From the NCBI RefSeq assembly GCF_002506585.1, contig NZ_DAXW01000012.1, forward strand, positions 62,001 through 126,000: 64,000 nt of DNA, read 5' to 3'. Every line of letters begins with the position of its first letter. The stretch's first letter is position 1. Made by a program: the position numbers and the translations under genes. Shown piece after piece: positions 1-8,248 of the stretch. The stretch comes from Methanoculleus sp. UBA430. Lineage in GTDB: Archaea; Halobacteriota; Methanomicrobia; Methanomicrobiales; Methanoculleaceae. The notes under the pieces are model-generated. The model worked only from the letters and a program-made list of their open reading frames with translations, had not been told where the DNA came from and ran no database searches.

Positions 1-389
1 TCGCGGAGAGGCTGGAGGCGGGTTCGCCGACCCGGGTTGTACCTGCAACAGAGATCCCGGACGGCTGGCTCATCGCCGATATCGGACCCGGGGCGGCCGA
101 CGAGTTCAGCCACGAACTGAGCAGATGCCGGACTGTCGTCTGGAACGGGCCGATGGGGGTCTTCGAGGTCCCGGCGTTTGCGGAGGGGACGCGCCGGATT
201 GCCGCGACCCTCGCCAATCTCCGCGGCACCACGGTTGTCGGCGGCGGATCGACCGCGGATGCGGTGGTGCGGTTCGGGCTTGATGACCGGTTGACCCACG
301 TCTCGACGGGCGGCGGGGCCGCGCTCACGATGCTTGCAGGGAGACCGCTTCCCGGCGTCACGGCGCTCGACGATGCGGAGGAGCCGTGA
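1..389 (+). CDS. pgk: Phosphoglycerate kinase, C-terminal part (window edge)
   Basis: This is the C-terminal ~128 residues of phosphoglycerate kinase, which interconverts 1,3-bisphosphoglycerate and 3-phosphoglycerate with ATP formation. The gene runs in from before the window; the open frame begins at base 3. The family motif WNGPMGVFE is present, and the nucleotide-binding glycine loop reads GGGST where most PGKs have GGGDT or GGGDS. The stop overlaps the GTG start of the phosphofructokinase gene by four bases, so the two glycolytic genes are probably co-translated. Identification is firm; the N-terminal domain cannot be seen. Confidence 0.93.
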   Translation, partial: AERLEAGSPTRVVPATEIPDGWLIADIGPGAADEFSHELSRCRTVVWNGPMGVFEVPAFAEGTRRIAATLANLRGTTVVGGGSTADAVVRFGLDDRLTHVSTGGGAALTMLAGRPLPGVTALDDAEEP

Positions 390-1357
390 AACGGATCGGC
401 ATCCTGACGAGCGGCGGCGACGCCCCGGGGATGAACGCCTGCATCCGGGCGGCGGTGCGCACCGCGCTCGCCCACGACCTCGTCATTGTCGGGATACGCC
501 GGGGGTATACCGGGCTCATCGCCGGCGATACGGTGCCGCTCGACCGGAAGGCGATCCGAAACACCATCCACCTGGGCGGCACGATCCTCGAGACCTCCCG
601 GAACAAGGACTTTTACACCCGGGAAGGACGGCTCAGGGCGGCGGCGGCGATCGAGCGGATGGGGCTTGACGGCGTCATCCTGATTGGGGGTGAGGGGACG
701 TTCCATGGCGCAACCCTGCTCGCCGCCGATACGGATACGGCGGCGCTCGTGGGGGTGCCGGGGAGCATCGACAACGACGTCTACGGGACCGACTACTGCA
801 TCGGGTTCGATACCGCGGCGAACTGTGCCGTCCAGGCGATCGACCGCATCCGCGACACGGCCCGGTCTCACGAGCGTCTCTTCTTCATCGAGGTGATGGG
901 GCGGACGGCCGGGTTCCTCGCGCTCGAGAGCGGTATCGCCGGCGGCGCCGAAGAACTGGTCATCCCGGAAGAAGAGGTCTCGATCGACCGGATAAGCGAT
1001 CGCATACGTGAGGGGTTCATCGTCGGGAAGAAGAGCGCGATCGTGGTGGTGGCGGAGGGAGAGGCGCCGGGCATCTCCTTTCGGATTGCACGGGAGGTCG
1101 GGGAACGCCTTGCCTTCGACTCCCGCGTCGTCGTTCTCGGCCACCTCCAGCGGGGCGGGCCGCCGACGATGCGCGACCGGGTGCTCGGGAGCCTTCTCGG
1201 TGTCGCCGCCATCGAGGCGCTGCTCGAGGGCCGGAGCGGGTGCATGGTGGGAGAGAGAGGCGGCGACCTGACGTGCACCCCGCTTGAAGATACCTGGCAG
1301 AAGAAGAAACCCCTTGACGAGGACTTAGTGCGGATCTTTTCGTTCCTCTCGGAATAG
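386..1357 (+). CDS. pfkA: 6-phosphofructokinase, ATP-type PfkA family
   Basis: Encodes 323 residues, the usual length of bacterial-type PfkA, which phosphorylates fructose 6-phosphate. Visible motifs are GGDAPGMN near residue 10, GGEGT at 101-105, PGSIDND at 125-131 (catalytic Asp129), MGRTAGF and GHLQRGG. The two positions that separate ATP from pyrophosphate enzymes (E. coli Gly104 and Gly124) are both glycine here, which predicts ATP as donor. The start is a GTG overlapping the pgk stop. Methanogens better known for glycolysis use ADP-dependent kinases of a different fold, so this bacterial-type enzyme is notable. Substrate choice is inferred, not shown. Confidence 0.9.
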   Translation: MKRIGILTSGGDAPGMNACIRAAVRTALAHDLVIVGIRRGYTGLIAGDTVPLDRKAIRNTIHLGGTILETSRNKDFYTREGRLRAAAAIERMGLDGVILIGGEGTFHGATLLAADTDTAALVGVPGSIDNDVYGTDYCIGFDTAANCAVQAIDRIRDTARSHERLFFIEVMGRTAGFLALESGIAGGAEELVIPEEEVSIDRISDRIREGFIVGKKSAIVVVAEGEAPGISFRIAREVGERLAFDSRVVVLGHLQRGGPPTMRDRVLGSLLGVAAIEALLEGRSGCMVGERGGDLTCTPLEDTWQKKKPLDEDLVRIFSFLSE

Positions 1358-1496
1358 GCGGGGTGCCCGGGCCGGAAGGTCCCTCGCCCTATGGGAACAC
1401 CGCCCGGACCCCACCAAAAATGGGCAGGACGTTGAAAACTACCCGGGTGAATGATGCGGATGTATTTGCGAACGTTTCGCTGCTCTGTGGATCCCC

Positions 1497-2456
1497 TTAT
1501 TTGTCCATGACGGCAACCAGTCTGCCTCTTACGCCGCCTGCTTTGAGTTTTTCCAGGCCCGCAGGGATATCATCGAACCCGATCTCGGTGACGTCCGGCT
1601 TGAGGTTGCCCGATGCCATCATCGTGTAGACGCTGGCGATATCGTCGACGTTGCCGCCCTGGCTGCCGAGTATGGTAACCTCTTTCGTGATCAGGGGCAT
1701 CGTGTTGAGGGTGGTCTCCAGTTTTGCCATGCCGACCAGGACCACGCGGCCGTTGACGCCGACTGCCTCGAGGGCGTCCGCAGTTGTCTTACCGGCCCCG
1801 GCAAAGTCGACGATGACGTCCAGGTCGACGTGCTCGGCGACCTCGCTGATCGTTGAGTATGCGGCCTTGCATCCGAGTTTCATGGCCTCTTCCCGTGCGA
1901 CGGGGTTCCGGGAAGCCGCGTATACGTTGGCGCCCTTGAGGACGGCAACCCGGGTGCCGATCTGGCCCAGGCCACCGATGCCGATGATCCCCATGTTGAT
2001 GCCGGGCTTAGCCCCGCCCGCCACGGCTACCGCATGGTGGGAGGTCATCCCCGCGTCCGTAGCGGCCGCAGCATAGGGGAATGACACATTATCGGGAATC
2101 GGGACCAGCATCTCGACCGGAGCGGTCGACTTCGTGGCGTAGCCGCCGTCCCGGCCGTATCCCCCGCCGTATCCATCCTTGGTGGGCATGGGGCAGACGC
2201 CGACTCTATCTCCCACGTTGTATCCGGTGACGCCTTCGCCGACCTCGGTGATGACGCCGGCGTATTCGTGACCGATGATGAGCGGATACTTCATCAGCGC
2301 CAGCCACTTCTCATCCTCCATTGCGCCGACGTCCGAGTGGCAGAGCCCGCAGGCTTTCACATCGAGTGCTACGTAACCGGGTTTCGCGACCGGATCAGGT
2401 TTTTCAACAAGTCTCAGCGGTTTATGGGTGTAGGTAAATTCCCATCCTTTCATCAT
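1497..2456 (-). CDS. Zinc-dependent alcohol dehydrogenase (MDR family)
   Basis: A 319-residue medium-chain dehydrogenase. The catalytic-zinc motif CGLCHSD lies near residue 36 and GHE near 62, and the Rossmann glycine motif GIGGLG is near 158. The lobe that normally carries four cysteines for structural zinc is replaced by a glycine/tyrosine-rich stretch, so only catalytic zinc is expected. The double ATG start follows a GGAGAG ribosome binding site. It is the last gene of the alcohol cluster, 216 bases after the SDR gene upstream of it. It probably oxidises a primary alcohol or an SDR product; the true substrate is unknown. Confidence 0.85.
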   Translation of the reverse strand: MMKGWEFTYTHKPLRLVEKPDPVAKPGYVALDVKACGLCHSDVGAMEDEKWLALMKYPLIIGHEYAGVITEVGEGVTGYNVGDRVGVCPMPTKDGYGGGYGRDGGYATKSTAPVEMLVPIPDNVSFPYAAAATDAGMTSHHAVAVAGGAKPGINMGIIGIGGLGQIGTRVAVLKGANVYAASRNPVAREEAMKLGCKAAYSTISEVAEHVDLDVIVDFAGAGKTTADALEAVGVNGRVVLVGMAKLETTLNTMPLITKEVTILGSQGGNVDDIASVYTMMASGNLKPDVTEIGFDDIPAGLEKLKAGGVRGRLVAVMDK

Positions 2457-2672
2457 AGTTATGCTCTCCTCGTTTCAGCTGCTCCATCCTGTCCGGACGT
2501 GCAGTCTCGCGATCCAGCACCTACAATCACAATCCCGCCCAGATATCCGGTCATCCCATGACGTTTCCCCGGCGGCCGGGTTCGAGCGAAGATGCTGGTC
2601 GTTCCTGCCGTTGCCGGGGCGCGGGGTCCAGCCCGTCCGCCCGCCCGGCAGGGTTTGTTCGTCTTCTCTACG

Positions 2673-3461
2673 TTACCACGCAGACCAGCCGGCATCCGCC
2701 GGGACGACTGCGCCGTTGACCAGGCTCGCCTCGTCCGATGCGAGGAAGAGAGCCAGGTTCGCGATCTCCTCGGCCTTACCCATACGCGGGTTGGCCCCGA
2801 CACCGGCGGAGACGAGTTCCATCCCCTCAGGGTGGCTGTGGGTCGTCCGGGAGAGTTCCACCATCTCGGTTGCGACGTAGCCGGGCGCGATGATGTTGGA
2901 CCGGATGCCCTTCCTGGCATACATGTAGCCGGTGTTCTTTGCGAGCCCGAGGCTCGCGTGCTTAGATGCCGTGTAGGCGGCCCCGCTGTGCCCGCCGTGG
3001 GTCCCACCGATGGATGAGACCGTGACGAAGGCGCCCTTGTTGAGTCCCTCGGCGTCGCCGGGGTTCTTGAGCATCACGGGGAGCGCGGCGCGGAACATGT
3101 ACATCGGGCCGTCGACATTGACGGCAAAGACCTGCTCCCACGTCTTATCGTCGAGGTCTCCGACCGGGGCCACCCTGTCCAGGCTGCCCGCGTTGTTGAC
3201 GACGATGTCAAGCTTGCCGAACTCTCGGACGGCAGTCTTCACGGCGTTCTTGACGTCCTCTTCCTTCGCGACGTCGCCGGAGACGGCAATGGCCGTGCCG
3301 CCTTTCCTGACGACCTCGTCGATGACGCCCTGGAGTTTCTCCTTCCTCCGTGCAATGGCAATGACTTTCGCGCCTTCCGCGGCAAAGCGCTTCGTGATTG
3401 CCGCACCCATCCCGGAGCTCGCTCCAGTTACAATTGCTACTTTTCCCTCAAGTCTTCCCAT
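2673..3461 (-). CDS. SDR-family dehydrogenase
   Basis: A 262-residue short-chain dehydrogenase/reductase. It shows the cofactor motif TGASSGMG at residues 13-20, NNAG near 90, a catalytic Ser in TVSSIGG and the YTASK (YxxxK) active site near 165. An arginine pair (ARRKEK) after the second strand suggests NADP(H). The ATG follows a strong AGGAGG site. It starts 30 bases after the fno stop, in the same direction, and so belongs to the alcohol-oxidation operon. The substrate cannot be read from sequence; a hydroxy or keto compound linked to alcohol use is the contextual guess. Confidence 0.85.
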   Translation of the reverse strand: MGRLEGKVAIVTGASSGMGAAITKRFAAEGAKVIAIARRKEKLQGVIDEVVRKGGTAIAVSGDVAKEEDVKNAVKTAVREFGKLDIVVNNAGSLDRVAPVGDLDDKTWEQVFAVNVDGPMYMFRAALPVMLKNPGDAEGLNKGAFVTVSSIGGTHGGHSGAAYTASKHASLGLAKNTGYMYARKGIRSNIIAPGYVATEMVELSRTTHSHPEGMELVSAGVGANPRMGKAEEIANLALFLASDEASLVNGAVVPADAGWSAW

Positions 3462-3491
3462 GATAACTCCTCCTTTGCACTGGTATTCGGA

Positions 3492-4178
3492 TCACTTCGA
3501 GTCGCAGGCGCGGCCCTTGTCAAGGCCGGTGATCCGGATGCCGCCGAACTGGCACTTGTTCTTGATGTTGAGGCCGATCAGGAGCGGCGTGATCTTCTCG
3601 ATGATACAGGCCCGCTCGAGTTTGCCGCAGTCGACGACCTTGATCCCCGGGATCTTCTCGATCAGCGGGGTCACGAGCTCCTTGGCCGCCTTATCGTCGC
3701 CGGAAATGAGACAGTCGCAGTCGATCGGTTCGTTCAGCTGCATCCACCAGGTCTGGGAGATGTTGTTGAACGCACAGATCACCTTCGCGTCCGGCAGGAT
3801 CGACTGGGACCGTTCCGCGGCGGACCCCTCGGGGAGGTCGATGTACTTCGTCGCCGACCCGCCGATGCAGGACTCCAGCGGTCCGGTCGCGTCGAGCAGG
3901 GGCTTTCCTGCGGCGCCTTCCTTGATCGAGAGCAGCGTGTCCTTCTGGGCCGCGAGCGGCACCGTGAGGACCAGGACGTCGGCGGCTTTCGCCGCGTCGG
4001 GGTTCGTGGCCGCCCTGATGTTCGGGATGTCGCCGAGAAGCTCCTTGACCTTGTCGACACCGGCCTGGGCTTTGTCAAGCGTCCTCGAGCCGATGATGAC
4101 GGTCTCTCCTACCTGTGCAAACCGGAGGGCGATCCCGAGACCCTGACCCCCTGTTCCGCCGATTACTCCAATTGTCAT
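3492..4178 (-). CDS. fno: F420H2:NADP oxidoreductase, copy A
   Basis: A 228-residue protein matching F420-dependent NADP reductase, which transfers hydride between NADPH and coenzyme F420. The N-terminal GVIGGTGGQG loop and the following GSRTLDKA segment bind NADP; overall length is near that of archaeal Fno (about 210-230). ATG at 4178 is chosen over an upstream GTG at 4187 because a GGTGA site sits just before it and overlaps the GTG. It lies between two SDR genes in the alcohol cluster, where it would reoxidise NADPH made by the dehydrogenases. A second copy at 8249-8926 encodes the same residues apart from the C-terminal tail. Confidence 0.92.
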   Translation of the reverse strand: MTIGVIGGTGGQGLGIALRFAQVGETVIIGSRTLDKAQAGVDKVKELLGDIPNIRAATNPDAAKAADVLVLTVPLAAQKDTLLSIKEGAAGKPLLDATGPLESCIGGSATKYIDLPEGSAAERSQSILPDAKVICAFNNISQTWWMQLNEPIDCDCLISGDDKAAKELVTPLIEKIPGIKVVDCGKLERACIIEKITPLLIGLNIKNKCQFGGIRITGLDKGRACDSK

Positions 4179-4229
4179 GTCGTTCACCGTTCTGAATTTG
4201 TGTTTGTTCTCGTGTTCGTCTCGCTATAC

Positions 4230-4991
4230 TTACATACAGGTGTAGCCACCGTCGACGACCGTGGTCGTCCCCGTGGTGTAACTCGCTTCGTCGCTTGCCA
4301 GGTAGACGATGGCCGGGTTCAGCTCGCCGTCCCGCCCGTTCCGGTTCATGGGGACCATGGCCTTCACGTAGGCCTGCCATTCCGGGGACTCGAGCGCGGA
4401 CTTCGTCAGCGGCGTCGGGAAGAACCCGGGGCAGATCGCGTTCACGGTGATGTTGTACTGTGCCAGTTCGACCGCCATCTGGCGGGTCACGTTGACCACG
4501 CCGCCCTTTGCTGCCTGGTAACCGACCGTCGACGCCGTGGCGCCGACGAGGCCGTACATCGAGGCTGTGTTGATGATCCGGCCGTAGTTGTTCTTGACCA
4601 TCACTTTCGCGAACTCGCGGGCCACCTTGAAGACAGCCGTGAGGTCTACGGCGATCGTCGATTCCCAGCCCTCGTCGGAGTACTCCAGGAACGGCGCCAT
4701 GTGGGCGTTTCCCGCGTTGTTCAGCAGGATGTCCACTTTACCGTATTCCTTGACGATCTCGCCGACCGCGTTCTTGATCGACTCGGTGCTCGTGACATCG
4801 CACTGCACCGCCAGGCACCGGACGCCGAGGGCACGGATCTCCGCGGCGACTTCGTCCAGCTTCTCTTTTCTCCGTGCCATGATGGCGATGTCCGCACCCT
4901 GGCCAGCCAGGGCCTTTGCCATCTGCACGCCGATACCCGATGATGCGCCTGTTACGGCCGCAACGCGACCGTGTAAGTCAAACATTGGCAT
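4230..4991 (-). CDS. SDR-family dehydrogenase (FabG-like)
   Basis: A 253-residue short-chain dehydrogenase. Motifs are TGASSGIG near residue 12, NNAG near 88, an active-site Ser in NTASMYG and YQAAK near 155. The C-terminus TTVVDGGYTCM is typical of the family. ARRKEK after the second strand suggests NADP(H). ATG at 4991 is preferred because a GGAGA site precedes it; the frame is open further upstream into the end of the neighbouring alcohol dehydrogenase. It sits 16 bases behind that gene and 51 bases ahead of fno, so all three are likely co-transcribed. The substrate is unknown. Confidence 0.85.
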   Translation of the reverse strand: MPMFDLHGRVAAVTGASSGIGVQMAKALAGQGADIAIMARRKEKLDEVAAEIRALGVRCLAVQCDVTSTESIKNAVGEIVKEYGKVDILLNNAGNAHMAPFLEYSDEGWESTIAVDLTAVFKVAREFAKVMVKNNYGRIINTASMYGLVGATASTVGYQAAKGGVVNVTRQMAVELAQYNITVNAICPGFFPTPLTKSALESPEWQAYVKAMVPMNRNGRDGELNPAIVYLASDEASYTTGTTTVVDGGYTCM

Positions 4992-5007
4992 AGTTCTCTC
5001 CGATTGG

Positions 5008-6069
5008 TTACTCAAGAATTACTGCGGGCTTGATCAGATCTTTTGGCTTCTCGTGCATCAGCAAAAGGGCCTCCTCGATATCCTCGAAGTTCGTGAACCG
5101 GTGCGTGATCAGCCTGCTCGGGTCGATCCGCCCGGCCTTGACGAGGGCGGCCAGCCGCTCCATTCTCGCCCTTCCGCCGGGGCAGACATCCCCTTTGATC
5201 GTCTTGTTGGCGAGGCCTGCGCCCCATGCAGCGAGCGGAATGGGGATCGACTCGGCATGCTCCATGGCGTTGATGTTCCCGAGCGTGCCGCCGGGCTGCA
5301 GGACCTCGATCGCCTGGCCGATGGTCTCAACACCGCCGCCGGCCGTGATCGCGGCATCCACTCCCGCACCGTCGGTCAGGTCCATGATCTGCTTGACCGT
5401 ATCGCCGTTGTGGTAGTCGATGATCTCGGTCGCCCCGTACGCTTTAGCGACCTGCACGCAGTTCGGCCGGCTCCCCACAGCGAGGATCCGTGCAGCCCCG
5501 AGCAGGTGCGCACCGGCGACGGCCATCAGCCCGACCGGCCCGATCCCGAAGACGGCGACCGTCGACCCGAGCTGGACGTTGGCCATCTCGGCACCGTAGA
5601 AGCCCGTGGTCATCATGTCGCCGATCATGACGGCCTGGTCCAGAGTCACCCCGTCGGGAAGCAGCGCGAGCTGGGCGTCGGCGTCGTTGACGTGGAAATA
5701 CTCTGCGAACACACCGTCTTTCTGCGTGCAGAACGGCATACCGGAAGCCATCCCGTCGCAGTGCTGGGCAAAGCCCCGTTGCGAGGGGACACGCAGGTAG
5801 TTGGGGGTGATTGCGGGGACGATGACCCGGTCGCCGGGCTTGAAGTCCCCGACCTCGTTGCCTACTTCCTCGACGATACCGACAGCCTCGTGGCCCATGA
5901 TGCGGTCGGGGGGCATGTAGTCGCCCATGTCGCCCCAGATCATATGCAGCTCCGAGGAGCACGGGGCGATGGCCAGCGGCCGAAGAATAGCGTCCCGCGG
6001 CCCGGCAACGGGCCTGTCTTTCTCGACCCATCCAATCCTGCCTTTACCAGTTCTTGCAAGGCCTTTCAT
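5008..6069 (-). CDS. NADP-dependent secondary alcohol dehydrogenase
   Basis: A 353-residue zinc dehydrogenase resembling the Thermoanaerobacter/Clostridium secondary alcohol dehydrogenase group. The N-terminus MKGLARTGKGRIGWVEKDRP and the ending LLMHEKPKDLIKPAVILE are close to that group. Zinc ligands Cys37 and His60-Glu61 and the nearby His42 are present. The segment VGSRPN after the Rossmann motif GIGPVG carries the Ser-Arg pair that selects NADP. It would oxidise 2-propanol, 2-butanol or ethanol. A GGTGA site lies seven bases before the ATG. It is the first gene after the PAS/HTH regulator and leads the SDR-fno-SDR-ADH series. A paralogue is at 37954-39027. Confidence 0.9.
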   Translation of the reverse strand: MKGLARTGKGRIGWVEKDRPVAGPRDAILRPLAIAPCSSELHMIWGDMGDYMPPDRIMGHEAVGIVEEVGNEVGDFKPGDRVIVPAITPNYLRVPSQRGFAQHCDGMASGMPFCTQKDGVFAEYFHVNDADAQLALLPDGVTLDQAVMIGDMMTTGFYGAEMANVQLGSTVAVFGIGPVGLMAVAGAHLLGAARILAVGSRPNCVQVAKAYGATEIIDYHNGDTVKQIMDLTDGAGVDAAITAGGGVETIGQAIEVLQPGGTLGNINAMEHAESIPIPLAAWGAGLANKTIKGDVCPGGRARMERLAALVKAGRIDPSRLITHRFTNFEDIEEALLLMHEKPKDLIKPAVILE

Positions 6070-6108
6070 TCAGTCACCTGTATATGATTGAAAGAAGAGT
6101 ACGGCTGC

Positions 6109-6122
6109 CCATATAATTTCGT
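6109..6122 (-). promoter_or_regulatory. TATA box of the alcohol dehydrogenase operon
   Basis: On the minus strand the sequence gaaattatatgg lies about 42 bases before the alcohol dehydrogenase ATG. This puts a transcription start near 6089 and leaves a short leader containing the GGTGA site. A further AT-rich stretch (catataaatc, near 6150) could be a second promoter. Confidence 0.5.
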
Positions 6123-6297
6123 TTTACTGAGAATCACTAGGGTGCAAGATTTATATGATATTACGAGAGCCAGTCCCCCTGGCCCCTCTCTCAGCGATGA
6201 GCCCCTCCGGGGATCCCGACCCCTCTGGAGTACCGGTGCCGGTCACTCCCGCCGATCGCGCAGGTCGCTCGATCAGCGGATCGTATACCATGGATTG

Positions 6298-7671
6298 TCA
6301 GCGAATACCGGGGCTCGACGGCGGGCCGTTCCCGTCGCAGACCTCGGTGGAGACGTCGATCATAAGAGAGGCGAGCTCGCCCGAGGGGAGTTTGAAGAGG
6401 TAGTGCCAGATCCAGACGTCGTCTCCCTCCCGGTACTGGAGCGGCGGGAGGAAGACCGGGCGTTCCCGGGCAAAGCCCTGCTGGACGGCCTCCAACAACC
6501 CGGGTTCGGCGAGAGCGGGGAAGACATCCCAGACATTCCGGCCGATCAGCTCCTCCTTCTTGAACCCGAGGATCTTCTCGGCCGCCCGGTTGATGTCGTT
6601 GAAGACGAACCCCTCACCACCGCGGATCACCCCGTAGACGATCACGCCGTTGCAAGCGTTCTCGAAGAGCGAACGGTACCGCGTCTCCCTGAAGGTCAGA
6701 TTCTTTCGCTCCCTGCGGTCGCTCGTGATATCCTTGAAGACGATGGCGAACTCGTCCGGCGGGCCGCCGTTCTCCTGCCGGATCGGGGTGAAGTTCACAT
6801 CAAAGTAGGCCACGCCGGACTTGGTGCTCGGGATCTGCTCCCGCCTCATGCGGTCGAAGTCGCAGGCGAGCTCGATCTCGGCCACCTGGCCTGCATGGAC
6901 CAGCGACTCGAGCGTTCCCGGGGAACAGGCCAGGGTGAAGATGCTCGCGGCGGAGAGCTGCTCGAAGGTGTACAGCCCGAGGATCCTGAGCGAGGCGGGG
7001 TTGGCGTTCAGGATAGCCCCATCGGCGGCGAAGATGATGATCCCGTTTGGAACCGTCCCGAAGAGGGTCGCGATCTTCCACTCCGAGTTCTTCAGGGCGA
7101 TCTCGATCTTCTTCAACGCGGTGATCTCCCGGAGGGTGACCAGGATCTCCGGGCTCTCGGTCTGCGAGACGATCGGCGCGAAGTTGACGAGATAGATCCG
7201 GTCCGTTCGCTCGTCGATCAACTGTATCTCCTCGAGGTAGGTCTCCGATTGGTGGATTCGCTCGATGTTCCGCCGGACCGCAATATCAGAGAAGATCCGG
7301 AGGTCGAGATCGAAGAGCGGAACCCCGATCAGGTTGTGGCCCGACCGGATGCCGAGGGTGGCGATGAAACTCGCGTTCACCATGCAGATCCGGAGGTCGG
7401 CGTCCAGGATCGCCAGCGCATTCGGGGAATGGTCGAAGATCTCACGCAGGGGCAGGCGGTGCGACCGCCGGTAGAGCTTCTTCTGGCCGAACCGTTCCAT
7501 GTAGACGTCGCCGTTCGCGGCAAGGAGTTCGAGGTATTTGGCGGCGGAGACGCGGGTGATGCCGAGCTCGTGGGCGACCGCCGTCACGGACATCCCTGTC
7601 GTCGCGTGCTCTTCGAGCAGGTCGAGGATCCGGGAAAACTGCTCCTGGTATCCGGTCGCGGAGTCCGTCAT
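6298..7671 (-). CDS. HTH-PAS regulatory protein
   Basis: A 457-residue soluble protein. Residues ~10-75 form a winged-HTH-like region (SVTAVAHELGITRVSAAKYL), followed by three PAS domains at about 80-190, 195-320 and 325-450. There is no histidine kinase or ATPase domain and no membrane segment, so it looks like a one-component transcription factor with sensory PAS modules. ATG at 7671 with GGGTG before it is chosen over a TTG at 7698. It lies 228 bases upstream of the alcohol dehydrogenase in the same direction and is the obvious candidate regulator of that operon. The ligand is unknown. Confidence 0.82.
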   Translation of the reverse strand: MTDSATGYQEQFSRILDLLEEHATTGMSVTAVAHELGITRVSAAKYLELLAANGDVYMERFGQKKLYRRSHRLPLREIFDHSPNALAILDADLRICMVNASFIATLGIRSGHNLIGVPLFDLDLRIFSDIAVRRNIERIHQSETYLEEIQLIDERTDRIYLVNFAPIVSQTESPEILVTLREITALKKIEIALKNSEWKIATLFGTVPNGIIIFAADGAILNANPASLRILGLYTFEQLSAASIFTLACSPGTLESLVHAGQVAEIELACDFDRMRREQIPSTKSGVAYFDVNFTPIRQENGGPPDEFAIVFKDITSDRRERKNLTFRETRYRSLFENACNGVIVYGVIRGGEGFVFNDINRAAEKILGFKKEELIGRNVWDVFPALAEPGLLEAVQQGFARERPVFLPPLQYREGDDVWIWHYLFKLPSGELASLMIDVSTEVCDGNGPPSSPGIR

Positions 7672-8248
7672 GCCGCACCCTGTATCTCGCACAGCCAACC
7701 TTGTTGCCGTGATGCCGGGAACGATAGAATTTCAGTGGACATCGTACTTATGACAGGTTGTCGCCCTCACTCTGCAAAATACTTTCTCGTGAGCATACTC
7801 CGCCCGGTCGCTTTCCAGGTCACGGACACGACTCCGGGTCCATCGTCGTGATGCCGGAGGCGGAATCGATTCGCATGCGGACTGCCCCGCCCTGAAGGGT
7901 GGGGCTTCCCGCTCCGCCACCTTCACCCCCGCAGGATAAAGGTTTCCCTATTGGAGATCGGGGTATACCTGCCACGTATGTTGCGGGAACTGCGGGAGAA
8001 AGAGGGTCAACTGCAATAGCAGAGATGCGAAGATTCGGCGTGATCCGGGGGGTCGGATGGGCAGTACTATCCTCTTGCGGTGTTCAAGAAGACAGCAGGG
8101 GAAAGAAACGGTGTATCCCGGGAACGGAGATGGACCGGGAGAGCCCTTCCGGGAAATTCGGATAGGCTGTCCCGTCATGACCGGTACCACAATCGGGGAG
8201 CGCACATGCCTGTGCGGCACCCCCGTGGTTTCAGGTTGATGTGCTGTA
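7672..8248. other. Intergenic region before the second fno copy
   Basis: No convincing gene is seen. Position 7884-7905 holds a strong hairpin resembling an IS200/IS605 right end. Position 8128-8146 holds one copy of a 19-base exact direct repeat whose other copy is at 9869-9887. The rest shows no codon bias or conserved frame. Confidence 0.5.
7884..7920 (-). mobile_element. Possible solo IS200/IS605-type right-end remnant
   Basis: The bases at 7884-7905 form a hairpin with a 10-bp stem (one G-T pair). Read on the minus strand it is preceded by GGCGGAGCGGGAAG and reads aagccccacccttcaggg and onwards. This resembles the subterminal hairpin at tnpB-side ends of IS200/IS605 elements. No tnpA or tnpB frame is found beside it, so at most a decayed end or solo element remains. 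It could also be an ordinary terminator hairpin. Confidence 0.4.

Noticed and set aside
6088..7851. A 587-codon plus-strand frame opposite the PAS regulator
   Set aside because: Acidic/Arg-rich shadow typical of antisense frames in GC-rich genes; the minus-strand PAS domains are unmistakable.
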